From Mycetohabitans endofungorum (GTDB taxonomy: Bacteria > Pseudomonadota > Gammaproteobacteria > Burkholderiales > Burkholderiaceae), in contig NZ_PRDW01000003.1 in NCBI RefSeq assembly GCF_002927045.1, positions 238,243-302,242 of the forward strand: 64,000 nucleotides of DNA, in the 5' to 3' direction. The position numbers and the translations under genes are program-made. Of this stretch, positions 19,533 to 28,466 are shown one piece after another; positions within the stretch are counted from its first letter, which is position 1, and the number at the start of each line of letters is the position of its first letter. The notes below the pieces were generated by a model. That model worked only from the letters and a program-made list of their open reading frames with translations. It was not told the origin of the DNA and did no database searches.

Positions 19533-20426
19533 TCAGTCCATCGCCTTGTCGTTCGGGTTCTTGAACAGCGCCTTCATGCCGTCGGACAGCGGGAAGCTCA
19601 GGTCCAGCCCCTTCGGCGGAATCGGGGACTCGAACCACTTCTTGTAGATCCGCGCCGCTTCACCAGATGTCTCGACCTTCGCGATCGCCGCATCGACGAC
19701 CTTCTTGAACGCCGGGTCGTCCTTACGCATCATGCAGCCGTACGCTTCGTGCGATTGCGGGGTGCCGACGATCACGAAGTCGCCCGGATTGCTCGACTTC
19801 GCACGTTCGCCGGCGAGCAGCGCATCATCCATCATGAACGCGGCGGCACGGCCGGTCGACAACGTCAAGAATGACTCGCCATGGTCCTTCGCGCTGATGA
19901 TGTTCATGCCCATGCTCTGGTCCTGGTTCATCTTGCGCAGCAACCGTTCTGACGTTGTGCCGGCCGTGGTCACCACTGTCTTGCCCTTCAAATCGGCGAA
20001 GTCCTTGATACCCGAATCCTTCTTGGTCATCAGCCGCGTGCCGACCACGAAAATCGTGTTCGAGAACACCGCCTGCTTCTGCCGCTCCAGGTTGTGGGTG
20101 GTCGAGCCGCACTCGATATCGATCGTACCGTTCTGTACAAGCGGGATGCGGTTTTGCGACGTGATCGGAATCAGCTTGACCCTCAGATCGGGCGTCTTCA
20201 GTTCATGCTTGACTGCCTCGACGATCTTCAGCGCAAACTCCTGCGAATAACCCACGACGTTCTGCTTCTCGTCATAGTACGAGAACGGAATCGACGACTC
20301 GCGGTGCCCCAGCACAATGACGCCCGAATCCTTGATTTTCTTCAGCGTCCCCGTCTCCTGCGCCTGGGCGACCCCGGTAAGGGCGGCTAGTGCAGCCAGT
20401 GTGAATGCGGCTTTCTTGATGTTCAT
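19533..20426 (-). CDS. gltI: Periplasmic glutamate/aspartate-binding protein
   Basis: A 297-residue solute-binding protein of family 3. A Sec signal peptide covers about residues 1-22 (MNIKKAAFTLAALAALTGVA, cleavage after AQA). Ligand-binding landmarks are HRESSIPFSYYD, the arginine-containing SQNRIPLVQNGTIDIECGS and AGTTSE. A good GAAGGAG ribosome binding site precedes the ATG. It lies directly beside gdhA, linking glutamate uptake to its oxidation. Confidence 0.96.
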   Translation of the reverse strand: MNIKKAAFTLAALAALTGVAQAQETGTLKKIKDSGVIVLGHRESSIPFSYYDEKQNVVGYSQEFALKIVEAVKHELKTPDLRVKLIPITSQNRIPLVQNGTIDIECGSTTHNLERQKQAVFSNTIFVVGTRLMTKKDSGIKDFADLKGKTVVTTAGTTSERLLRKMNQDQSMGMNIISAKDHGESFLTLSTGRAAAFMMDDALLAGERAKSSNPGDFVIVGTPQSHEAYGCMMRKDDPAFKKVVDAAIAKVETSGEAARIYKKWFESPIPPKGLDLSFPLSDGMKALFKNPNDKAMD

Positions 20427-20603
20427 TCACGATCTCCTTCGCTAAAAGTCGTGCCAGTTTAGCAAAGTAATTATTATGAAAGTAATGGGTTGAAGTACTA
20501 ATCTAAGCGCTCTTACGTTCGTTGTTCCGCGAATCACTTCGCGCCGGCTCACGTAGACGCCGCCACCGCGTCGCCGGTGATCGCGCCGCGCGCGGCCAAT
20601 GCG

Positions 20604-20640
20604 AAGGCAGACCGCGGGCTCGCGCCACGCGGTCTGCCTT
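20604..20640 (-). terminator. Terminator-like hairpin after gdhA
   Basis: Perfect 13-bp stem AAGGCAGACCGCG/CGCGGTCTGCCTT with an 11-base loop, 36 bases past the gdhA stop. The U-tract is short, so termination may be partial or Rho-assisted; it may instead protect the mRNA 3' end. Confidence 0.7.
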
Positions 20641-20676
20641 AGTTGCAGCAATAGGAGTCAGAGACTCAGTAATGGA

Positions 20677-21996
20677 TTACGGATACAGGCCGCGCATCTC
20701 GCGCGCCATCAGGATGCGCTTGCACGCAATGATATAGGCCGCGGTGCGCACGGACACGTCATTCTCCTGCGCGACCTGCCAGACGCTGGCAAACGCTTCG
20801 CGCATCACGCGCTCCAGCCGATGATTGATCTCGTCCTCGGTCCAGAAGAAGCTGGAGAAGTCCTGCACCCATTCAAAGTAGGACACCGTGACGCCGCCGG
20901 CGTTGGCGACCACATCGGGGATCACCAGCACGTTGTTCTCGCGCAGGATATCGTCCGCGATCGGCGTAGTCGGACCATTTGCTCCCTCGACCACGATCTT
21001 CGTGCGGATCCGCGATGCGTTCTTCTCGTTGATCTGGCCTTCGAGCGCGGCGGGGATCAGGATGTCGCTCTCGATACCCCAGAAATCATCGTCGCCGAGC
21101 GGCTCCGCGCCGGCGAAGCCGGCTACGCCGCCTTGCGCCGCAACATGCTCGAGCAACGCATGCGCGTCGATGCCGGACGGCTTGTAGATCGTGCCGGTGT
21201 GGTCTTGGACCGCGACCACTTTCGCGCCCGCCTCGACGAACAGCTTCGCGGCAATCCCGCCGACGTTGCCAAACCCCTGCACCGCGACGCGCGCCGATGC
21301 GATATCCAATCCGATGCGACGTGCTGCCTCGCAACCGACGGTGAACACCCCGCGCCCGGTCGCTTCACGCCGGCCCAGCGATCCACCCAGCGAGATCGGC
21401 TTGCCCGTCACCACGCCCGTCGCCGTTTGGCCGACGTTCATCGAGTACGTGTCCATCATCCACGCCATCACCTGCTCATTGGTGTTGACGTCGGGCGCCG
21501 GAATGTCGGTGTTCGGCCCGATGATAATGCCGATTTCGCTCGTATACCGGCGCGTGACTCGCTCGAGTTCGCCGCGCGAGAGCTTGCGCGGGTCAACGCG
21601 GATACCGCCCTTCGCGCCGCCATACGGCACGTTGACCGCCGCATTCTTGATCGACATCCACGCGGACAGCGCCATCACCTCGGACAGCGTCACGTCCTGG
21701 TGATACCGCACGCCGCCCTTGCCGGGCCCGCGCGACGTGTTGTGCTGAACCCGGTAGCCTTCAAAATGCGCGATCGTGCCGTCGTCCATCTCGATCGGCA
21801 CATCGACGACCAGGATGCGCTTGGGGCGCTTGAGCGTCTCGATCCAGCGTGAAAGCGAGCCCAGGTGCGGCGCAACACGATCGATTTGCTGCAGGTAGGA
21901 ACCCCACGGACCCAGCGAATCGGCATGTAAGTAGGAAGGCAAAGCGTGCTTGGAAGGCATCGGGGAATCGTTCGAAACAGTTTGCTGCGCGGACAT
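20677..21996 (-). CDS. gdhA: Glutamate dehydrogenase
   Basis: A 439-residue Glu/Leu/Phe/Val dehydrogenase that interconverts glutamate and 2-oxoglutarate. The substrate site is in GGVRYHQD and the catalytic lysine in [15 protein letters not shown]; the dinucleotide fold shows [17 protein letters not shown] 21996 (MSAQQTV) is the family start; the frame is open 41 codons further up. A GATAAT -10-like element lies at 22063-22068. The coenzyme (NAD or NADP) cannot be settled from motifs here. Confidence 0.95.
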   Translation of the reverse strand: MSAQQTVSNDSPMPSKHALPSYLHADSLGPWGSYLQQIDRVAPHLGSLSRWIETLKRPKRILVVDVPIEMDDGTIAHFEGYRVQHNTSRGPGKGGVRYHQDVTLSEVMALSAWMSIKNAAVNVPYGGAKGGIRVDPRKLSRGELERVTRRYTSEIGIIIGPNTDIPAPDVNTNEQVMAWMMDTYSMNVGQTATGVVTGKPISLGGSLGRREATGRGVFTVGCEAARRIGLDIASARVAVQGFGNVGGIAAKLFVEAGAKVVAVQDHTGTIYKPSGIDAHALLEHVAAQGGVAGFAGAEPLGDDDFWGIESDILIPAALEGQINEKNASRIRTKIVVEGANGPTTPIADDILRENNVLVIPDVVANAGGVTVSYFEWVQDFSSFFWTEDEINHRLERVMREAFASVWQVAQENDVSVRTAAYIIACKRILMAREMRGLYP

Positions 21997-22150
21997 GAAT
22001 GGTCCTCTTCGGTCAAGATGGCCGCCATTGTGAGAAAGCGGCACGACTAAATCCAATGCCGAATTATCATGCTCTATGCTTTCCTTGCATAACGTGCGGC
22101 GGCGCACGCAGCGCACCAAGTAACTCGCCGTGGCGTCGCTGTCTTCGGAT

Positions 22151-22195
22151 CGGCCGCTGTCGCCGGCGACGCTCGGCGGCCGGCGACAGCGGCCG
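22151..22195. repeat. Long GC-rich hairpin
   Basis: Perfect 16-bp inverted repeat CGGCCGCTGTCGCCGG/CCGGCGACAGCGGCCG with a 13-base loop, between the gdhA start and the lysR end. It is immediately followed by a hexamer repeat. There is no T-tract for a classical terminator on either strand. Confidence 0.8.
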
Positions 22196-22197
22196 AA

Positions 22198-22224
22198 GCC
22201 AGAGCCAGAGCCAGTGCCAGTGCC
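22198..22224. repeat. Hexamer GCCAGW tandem repeat
   Basis: About four and a half copies of a GCCAGA/GCCAGT unit. The 21-mer at 22204-22224 recurs exactly, in inverted orientation, inside fdhD at 26553-26573. Confidence 0.85.
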
Positions 22225-22233
22225 CGCGGCTGG

Positions 22234-23184
22234 CTACGCGCCGACAGCCAGCCCAGCCGCCAGGCGCCACACCGTGTCCACCAGCTCGCCGCGCGCCTCA
22301 TCCCTGTGCGACGCTAGCTTGTCGCGATACAACCGGATCTCCATCGCGAGCGTAAACCGGTCAGCTATCACGCCTCGCGCCGGCCGGTCGAGCCGCACAA
22401 GGCGCTCGGCTGCCACCGCGTCCTCTACCGCGCTGTGCGGCAGGAACGCAACGCCGTGACCAGCCAGCGTCATCGCCTTGAGCCCCTCTGCCATGTCGGT
22501 CTCGTACACTTTGTCCAGGTACAACGGAACCGGCGCAGTGCCGATAATCGTCTCCGTCATCCGTCCCAGATAGGCACTCGGCGTATACGACAGGTAGGGG
22601 ACCGGCGCATCCTTCGTGCCTGGCAGCGTGAAACGCGCACGGCCGCTGCGCGTGGTCGCGGCGAACGGGCTAATCGGCTCAATTCCCAGCACGAGCATGT
22701 CGTAGCGCGCGGGGTCCAGCGCAACGGGATGACTTGGATGGTGATAGCCCATCACCAGGTCGCAGCCGCCCTCCACCAGCGACAGCACCGCATCGTGCAC
22801 GTTCAGCGCGCGCAGCCGCGCATGAACCCGCCCGGTATGCTTCCCGATCTTGTCCAACCAGCGCGGAAAGAAGGTCAACGACAGCGTGTGCGGCACAGCA
22901 AACTCGATCGTCGCAGCCGGCGCCCGCCCGTGGCCGCGCAACACGGTACGGGCTTCGTGAAACTGGGACAGCATCGTCAGCGCCTGCTCGTAGAACACCT
23001 GTCCGGCCTGCGTGAGCCGCGTCGGGTACACTGAGCGATCGATCAGCTCAGTGCCAAGCCAGGCCTCCAACGCCTGGATGCGCCGCGAAAACGCGGGTTG
23101 AGTCACATGCCGCAGTTCGGCTGAGCGGCTGAAGCTTCGCGTTTCGGCCAGCGACACGAAGTCTTCCAGCCATTTCAGTTCCAT
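22234..23184 (-). CDS. LysR-family regulator (HypT/YjiE-like)
   Basis: A 316-residue LysR-type transcription factor. The N-terminal winged helix-turn-helix is typical (LAETRSFSRSAELRHVTQPA). The effector domain resembles the HypT/YjiE group, for example LSYTPSAYLGRMTETII. ATG 23184 gives the standard LysR start (MELKWLEDFVSLAE). It is divergent from the nitrate transporter gene and may regulate it or gdhA; its inducer is not known from sequence. Confidence 0.9.
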   Translation of the reverse strand: MELKWLEDFVSLAETRSFSRSAELRHVTQPAFSRRIQALEAWLGTELIDRSVYPTRLTQAGQVFYEQALTMLSQFHEARTVLRGHGRAPAATIEFAVPHTLSLTFFPRWLDKIGKHTGRVHARLRALNVHDAVLSLVEGGCDLVMGYHHPSHPVALDPARYDMLVLGIEPISPFAATTRSGRARFTLPGTKDAPVPYLSYTPSAYLGRMTETIIGTAPVPLYLDKVYETDMAEGLKAMTLAGHGVAFLPHSAVEDAVAAERLVRLDRPARGVIADRFTLAMEIRLYRDKLASHRDEARGELVDTVWRLAAGLAVGA

Positions 23185-23636
23185 GCAACGACTCCATTGG
23201 CCATCCTCGCGCCGCGATGCGCCCACGCGTCGGGCCATGCGGCATCGCGCTGCGCCGCTCCAGATGACAGCCACGGCGTAACGTGCAGCCTCCATTGTAG
23301 CGTTCAGCGCCCGCCACGCCGCCAGCGACCACGCACCAACCGGCGACGTGCCGTACAGTGTCGGTGCGAAGATACCCCACTTAATGCACTTTAAGCACAT
23401 ATTGATCAATGGCTGCTGTCATGTCCAGCAACACACATCGCCGCCGCAGCGGCGCTGCGATAAGGCTCGCCGGCCAGCACGCGATGCCGGCATGCCGCAC
23501 CGCAACGCAATGGCACGGTCGTTGCGTCACTGCGTCAGTCCGGGAAAACCGGGGTACATCGCACGTTGCGCCGCTCAGCGAACAACACAACGCGATGCCG
23601 TTACTCCCCGCCATCTGCTCAGTGAGGCATATCTCG
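23185..23636. other. Divergent promoter region lysR / nitrate transporter
   Basis: About 450 bases with no gene I can support. An AT-rich stretch at 23376-23410 contains a repeated CACTTAA/CACTTTAA element and the 10-bp palindrome ATTGATCAAT (23401-23410), which may be where the LysR protein or RNA polymerase binds. Open frames here are only extensions of the flanking genes. Confidence 0.5.
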
Positions 23637-24962
23637 ATGAAGAACCTGCTCGGCTCGCTCCAAAGCGGCGACTGGCGCGCACTGGTAGCCTGCTTTCTCT
23701 ATTTCGATACTGGCTTCACCGTCTGGGTGCTGTTCGGCCCGCTTGCACCGTTCATCAACAAGAGCCTGGCCATGACACCCGCGGAGCAGGGCTTCCTGGT
23801 CGCCGTACCGGTGTTGTCGGCCGCCATCCTGCGCGTGACATTGGGTAACCTGTACCAGTGCGCAAATGGCCGAGTAATCGCGCTGGCCGGGGTGGCCTTA
23901 TCGGCGATCCCGACCATCGTGCTGCCGGCCTATCCGGGCGTGCCTTCGTATACGTTGCTGCTGGTGCTGGGCGTATTTCTGGGCGTAGGCGGGGCGAGTT
24001 TCGCGGTCGCGCTGCCGATGGCCGGCAGCAACTATCCGCCGCGCGTGCAGGGGCTCGTGCTTGGGCTGGCTGCCGCCGGCAACATCGGTGCAGTGCTCGA
24101 CGGGTTCCTGCTCCCGCGATTGGCCACGCACGCGGGCTGGCAGGCTGCCACGCTCGGCGCGTTGCCGCTGCTGGCGCTGGCCGGCCTGGCACTGTTCTTC
24201 TGGGCCAAGGACAACAACATCAAGTCAGGCAGCACAGCTCGCGCAGCGAGCAGCTTCGCCATCACGCTGGTGGGACTCATCGCGCTGGTGCAACTGGTGC
24301 ATGCTGGTGTGCTCGGCTCCGGCAAGACCGGCGTATTGCTGTTGCCGCTGGCCGGCGCACTGCTTGCGATCGCGGTGCTGCCGCGACGCTACCGCGCCGT
24401 GCTGGCTGAGCGCGACACCTGGGTGATCATGCTGGTCTACAGCATCACCTTTGGTGGCTTTGTCGGCATGTCGTCCTACGTGACGCTGCTGCTCACGGAC
24501 CTGTACGCACTGCCCAAGCCCGAGGCCGGCTTATTCATGTCGCTGCTGGCGGCGGTCGGCGCCATCATGCGTCCGATCGGCGGTTTGGTTGCCGACCGCG
24601 TGAGCGGCGTGCGGGCATTGCTCATCCTGCTCGCGGTCATCGGCTGCACCGACCTGCTGTTTGCCGCGGCGATGCCGCCGTTGGCTAGCGGCATCGCGCT
24701 GCTGCTATGTCTGTATGCCGCATTCGGGTTAGGCAACGGCGCAACCTTCCAATTGGTGCCGCATCGCTGGGCCGGACGCACTGGGCTGCTGTCAGGCATT
24801 GTCGGCGCGGCCGGGGGCATCGGCGGGTTCTACCTGCCGGTGGTCATGGGCATGGCCAAGGAAAGCACCGGCAGCTATCAGATGGGGTTCGCCGCCTTCG
24901 GTATGCTGGCGGCATGCGCCTTCACGCTGGTGCTCGCGCTGCGCGGCGAGTGGATGGCTTAG
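23637..24962 (+). CDS. Nitrate/nitrite porter, NarK/NasA family (MFS)
   Basis: A 441-residue, 12-helix inner-membrane transporter of the nitrate/nitrite porter family. Signature elements are TFGGFVGMSSYVTLLLTDLY and the RPIGGLVADRVSG loop; a glycine-rich signature AGNIGAVLDGFLLPRLA occurs in the first half. ATG 23637 gives the family start (MKNLLGSLQSGDWRAL); the frame is open far upstream. No nitrate or nitrite reductase gene is next to it, but a nitrate-reductase-associated protein and fdhD follow within 2.5 kb. Confidence 0.92.
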   Translation: MKNLLGSLQSGDWRALVACFLYFDTGFTVWVLFGPLAPFINKSLAMTPAEQGFLVAVPVLSAAILRVTLGNLYQCANGRVIALAGVALSAIPTIVLPAYPGVPSYTLLLVLGVFLGVGGASFAVALPMAGSNYPPRVQGLVLGLAAAGNIGAVLDGFLLPRLATHAGWQAATLGALPLLALAGLALFFWAKDNNIKSGSTARAASSFAITLVGLIALVQLVHAGVLGSGKTGVLLLPLAGALLAIAVLPRRYRAVLAERDTWVIMLVYSITFGGFVGMSSYVTLLLTDLYALPKPEAGLFMSLLAAVGAIMRPIGGLVADRVSGVRALLILLAVIGCTDLLFAAAMPPLASGIALLLCLYAAFGLGNGATFQLVPHRWAGRTGLLSGIVGAAGGIGGFYLPVVMGMAKESTGSYQMGFAAFGMLAACAFTLVLALRGEWMA

Positions 24963-25151
24963 GCGATGCCGGGCGATCGTGCGCACACGGGCCCGCAACG
25001 CGGCGAGGTGCTGCACGCGACGCAATAGCAGGTCGCATGCGGCCATGCGTGTTCGGTCGCAAGCTGGACTTAGCGCTAGGGCTCAGCATGCCGAACTAGT
25101 GCACTGGGCTTGGCACGCCGAACCCAGCACGCCAGGCTCAGTGCGCCTGCG
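24963..25151. other. Intergenic region after the nitrate porter
   Basis: Nothing convincing is seen in this stretch, which leads into the ABC-transporter remnant on the right. Together with that remnant it forms a 450-base gene-poor gap. Confidence 0.4.
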
Positions 25152-25256
25152 AAGCCAGAGGTAGAACGCCTCATACTTGACGATGAAAAACCCCAGCATC
25201 AGACCGACCTCGACCAGCGTCGGCGGGATGCTGTACAGCAAATACGGGATCGACCG
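25152..25256 (-). pseudogene. Remnant of an ATM1-type ABC exporter gene
   Basis: On the minus strand a 34-residue stretch reads SIPYLLYSIPPTLVEVGLML then GFFIVKYEAFY. This resembles the end of the membrane domain segment of Atm1/heavy-metal-type ABC exporters. No ATPase domain or other membrane helices are present nearby, so it is a small leftover of a deleted gene. The match is from memory and short. Confidence 0.6.
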
Positions 25257-25416
25257 GCAGCGGCTCAACGGCGGCATGGCAGCGCATCGCGGATCGATTG
25301 CCAGTAAAATAGTGGACTCCTATTTTCGCAGAAGGCCGCACGATGCGCCGGCCTGGCATCGACATCCACCACTTGACCGGCTCGTCGGCCGGCCCACCGA
25401 TACGCAGGAACCGCTC

Positions 25417-25818
25417 ATGACCACTTCCCTGACTGAATTGCCTCATGACAAACCGGTGGCGTTGCGCGTCGTGCCGCAGCCTCACGATGCAAACGTGCAT
25501 GGCGACGTATTCGGCGGCTGGATCATGGCTCAGGTTGACATCGCCGGTGCGATCCCGGCATCGCGGCGGGCGAACGGCCGTGTCGTCACGGTTGCGGTCA
25601 ATTCGTTTGTCTTCAAGCAGCCGGTGTTCGTCGGCGACCTGCTCAGCTTCTATGCAGATATCATCCGCACCGGCCGCACATCGATCACCGTTGACGTGTC
25701 GGTCTATGCGCAACGTATGGGCCTGGTCGGCGAGACCGTCAAGGTTACCGAAGCGACGCTCACTTATGTCGCAACCGATTCGCAGCGCCGTCCGCGCGAA
25801 CTGCCGCCGCTCGGCTGA
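25417..25818 (+). CDS. Acyl-CoA thioesterase, YciA-like hotdog protein
   Basis: A 133-residue single-hotdog thioesterase hydrolysing acyl-CoAs. The catalytic motif region is ANVHGDVFGGWIMAQVDIAG with the expected aspartate, and VNSFVFKQPVFVGDLLSFYA follows as in YciA. ATG 25417 has CAGGAA just upstream and gives the family length. The frame opens further upstream without homology. Confidence 0.93.
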   Translation: MTTSLTELPHDKPVALRVVPQPHDANVHGDVFGGWIMAQVDIAGAIPASRRANGRVVTVAVNSFVFKQPVFVGDLLSFYADIIRTGRTSITVDVSVYAQRMGLVGETVKVTEATLTYVATDSQRRPRELPPLG

Positions 25819-25867
25819 TGCCCCAGCTTGCGTTAAACGACATTGCCCAAGCGTGCGCAATGGCCTC

Positions 25868-26341
25868 TCAGATCAGGCCGAACGACTTCATCGCAGGAAT
25901 GAAATCGTGGTTCGCCACCGGCTTTCGCGACAGCTTGGCCAGCACATACCGGTGAAACGGCGGCAGCGTGGCCCAACGGGCGACGCTGACCGGGGCCATA
26001 CCGGCCAGTGGGCATTGCCTGAGCAACTCGTCGGGCACCGCATCGGTACGCTGCCATGCGGGTGACATGTCCGGCGCCTGCACGGGTACCTCGGCGTTGA
26101 GATGGGTCCGCAGCATTTCGGCAAGCGCCTGGTCGAAGCGACGCTCGATCTGCGGATCGTCGTCCAGCGGAAAGCGCGCCAATAGCTCGCGATCCGCGTA
26201 CGGCAACCTCTGCCATTGCGTCAGCGAGATACGCACGCCAAAGCGGTCCAGATTGTAGCGGACCGCCAGCGGGATGTACGTGAGGTTTTCACAAGATGAA
26301 ACCTCGAAGTCGAGCAACAGCGGAGTATCGAGCAACGGCAT
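25868..26341 (-). CDS. Nitrate reductase-associated protein
   Basis: A 157-residue protein of the nitrate-reductase-associated family (PF09655-type). Landmarks are the N-terminal CENLTYIPLAVRYNLDRFGV and the C-terminal FHRYVLAKLSRKP and NHDFIPAMKSFGLI. The molecular role is unknown; family members sit near assimilatory nitrate reduction genes. Here the nearest partners are the nitrate porter and fdhD. ATG 26341 was chosen for family length. Confidence 0.8.
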   Translation of the reverse strand: MPLLDTPLLLDFEVSSCENLTYIPLAVRYNLDRFGVRISLTQWQRLPYADRELLARFPLDDDPQIERRFDQALAEMLRTHLNAEVPVQAPDMSPAWQRTDAVPDELLRQCPLAGMAPVSVARWATLPPFHRYVLAKLSRKPVANHDFIPAMKSFGLI

Positions 26342-26474
26342 AGTCGTGAACGTCCGGAAAAGGCGGTGAGTGGCACGGAACATCGGCAGCCGACCGCGAA
26401 TGCATCGCGTGCAGCCAGCATCGCGCGTTTCAGGTATTGTAGGACGATCGAATCGTCATCCCTTCATTGTTCCC

Positions 26475-27461
26475 ATGCACCTGTATACCGAGTCGCATGT
26501 TGCCAGCGCGCCCGGCACAGACGCCGGCCCTGGTACCAGTGTCAATATTATCGGCACTGGCACTGGCTCTGGCCTCGACAGTACCCACCCTGACGCCAAC
26601 ACCGATGCAGGCTCGACTCCCCGCACCCGGGTCGACATCGACACCGATACCGGAAAATCCGGCTTGCTGGAGCGATCCGTACTGCGCACGGCAGCCGGCG
26701 AGCGGCGGGTAGAGCACGATGTCGTCGCCGACGAAGTACCGGTGGCGCTGGTATTTAACGGGATCTCGCACGCTGTGATGATGTGCACGCCGCGGGACCT
26801 GGATTTGTTCGCGGTCGGCTTTGCGCTGACTGAGGGAATCGTAGCGTCAGGCAGCGAAATCCATGACATTGAGGTGCTGATGCACGACGAGGGCTATGCG
26901 CAGGTGCAGCTCACGCTGGTGCAGCATGCGTTCGCGTCGCTGAAGGACAGGCGCCGCGCCCTGGCCGGACGGACCGGTTGCGGCGTGTGCGGCATCGAGA
27001 GCGTGCAATTGCTCGATCTGGAGCCGGAGCGTGTCGAGCATACCGGTTTCCTGCAGCGTCTGGCCGCGGATGCGCTCGCGCGAGCGGTGCGGGAATTGCC
27101 GACGCACCAGCCGCTAATGCAGGCATGCGGCGGCGTGCACGCAGCCGCATGGTGTAATGCCCACGGCAAGATCCGCTATGCGTTCGAGGACGTCGGTAGG
27201 CACAATGCGCTGGACAAGCTGATCGGACAACTCATGCTCGCGCGCGAGGACATGCGCGACGGCTTTGTGTTCCTGTCGAGTCGAGCCAGCTATGAACTGG
27301 TGCGCAAATGCGCGCGCATAAGCGTGCCGATGATGGCGACGATCTCCGCACCGACCTCGCTCGCCGTGTCGATCGCGGCCAAAGCCGGCATCCGACTAGT
27401 CAGTTTTTGTCGCGAATCCGGCTACGTCGAGTACAGCGCGCCGGCACTGCTCGCAAAATGA
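26475..27461 (+). CDS. fdhD: Formate dehydrogenase sulfurtransferase FdhD
   Basis: A 328-residue protein that passes sulfur from IscS to the molybdenum cofactor of formate dehydrogenases. The catalytic CxxC is C169 and C172 in GRTGCGVCGIES; AYEDVGRHNALDK-type AFEDVGRHNALDK and SRASYELVRKCA are intact. Residues 11-62 form an unusual low-complexity N-terminal extension (Gly, Thr, Asp, Ser rich; GTGTGSG) encoded by the hexamer repeat shared with 22204-22224. No formate dehydrogenase structural gene is visible in the window. Confidence 0.93.
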   Translation: MHLYTESHVASAPGTDAGPGTSVNIIGTGTGSGLDSTHPDANTDAGSTPRTRVDIDTDTGKSGLLERSVLRTAAGERRVEHDVVADEVPVALVFNGISHAVMMCTPRDLDLFAVGFALTEGIVASGSEIHDIEVLMHDEGYAQVQLTLVQHAFASLKDRRRALAGRTGCGVCGIESVQLLDLEPERVEHTGFLQRLAADALARAVRELPTHQPLMQACGGVHAAAWCNAHGKIRYAFEDVGRHNALDKLIGQLMLAREDMRDGFVFLSSRASYELVRKCARISVPMMATISAPTSLAVSIAAKAGIRLVSFCRESGYVEYSAPALLAK

Positions 27462-27536
27462 GCACAGCCGGCGGCGAGCCGTGGCAGCGCCGTGCGACAT
27501 CGCAGCCCGTCGTCCAGTATTCGTCCCGCGTGGCAG

Positions 27537-28301
27537 TCACTCGAATGGCGCGAAGTCTGGCTTGCGCTTCTGCAGGAACGCGCTCATCGCTTCACGCGCC
27601 TGCGGTGAGCGTAGCATCCGGGCAAATTGCGCCGCCTCCTCGGCAATGCGTTGCGCGACCTGCACCTGCGCGTCCTGCTTGAGCAACATCTTGGTTACGC
27701 GCAGCGACGACGCGGGCAGCGCCACGAGCTTCGCCGCCTGCGCCAGCGCGAATTCGTGCAACTGCGCGAGCGGCAACACCCGGCTCACGATGCCGATCGC
27801 TTGAGCTTCATGCGCATCGAACGGCTCGCCGAGCAGCAGCGTCTGCGCGGCGCGCTGGTAGCCGGCCAGCCGCGGCAGCAACAGGCTCGACGCCGCCTCG
27901 GGGCACAGTCCGAGTTGCGTGAACGGCAGCGAGAAGCGCGCATCGTCGGCCGCATAGACTAGGTCGCAATGCAGCAGCAGCGTTGTGCCGATGCCGACCG
28001 CCGGGCCCGACACCGCGGCGACGATCGGCTTGGCCGCCGTACTGATCTGCTGCAGGAACTGGAGCACCGGGGCATCCGGCTCGGACGGCGGCCGCTGCAT
28101 GAAGTCCTCTAGGTCATTGCCTGCGCAAAACACCCCGTCATGGCCGCGAATCAGGATCGCGCGCACCGACGCATCGTCGCGAGCCTGCGCGAGCGCGTCG
28201 GCCATCGACTGGTACATCGCGGCAGTCATCGCATTTTTCTTGTCCGGCCGATTCAACTGGAGGGTCAGCACGCCGCGCGCGCGTTCAATTACGAGATCCA
28301 T
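27537..28301 (-). CDS. Enoyl-CoA hydratase/isomerase
   Basis: A 254-residue crotonase-fold enzyme of beta-oxidation. The oxyanion hole lies in the FCAGNDLEDF and GPAVGIGTTLLLHCDLVYA segments. The catalytic glutamate position reads LGLCPEAASS, which suits a hydratase or isomerase. It closes the operon that starts at the TetR gene, 165 bases after the thiolase. Confidence 0.9.
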   Translation of the reverse strand: MDLVIERARGVLTLQLNRPDKKNAMTAAMYQSMADALAQARDDASVRAILIRGHDGVFCAGNDLEDFMQRPPSEPDAPVLQFLQQISTAAKPIVAAVSGPAVGIGTTLLLHCDLVYAADDARFSLPFTQLGLCPEAASSLLLPRLAGYQRAAQTLLLGEPFDAHEAQAIGIVSRVLPLAQLHEFALAQAAKLVALPASSLRVTKMLLKQDAQVQVAQRIAEEAAQFARMLRSPQAREAMSAFLQKRKPDFAPFE

Positions 28302-28466
28302 CGTTCGATGTCTCCTCGGTTGACTGATCGCACGTGGCACGCGGGTAGGGCGACCCGGCATGAGCCGTCGCGTGAGCGGCGAATAAAAACGGCTCGCACA
28401 ACGCTGCCCGCAAGCCATCGAGCCTCGAGCCGTCGAGCCAAGTATGCGCCCCGACGCATCGGCGCG

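Noticed and set aside
20436..20455. TGGCACG-N4-TTAGC on the minus strand upstream of gltI, resembling a sigma-54 promoter
   Set aside because: The -12 element does not match TTGC and the start point would fall in the ribosome binding site, too close to the ATG.
23401..23410. ATTGATCAAT as an FNR box for the nitrate porter
   Set aside because: FNR sites have TTGAT and ATCAA separated by four bases; here there is no spacer.
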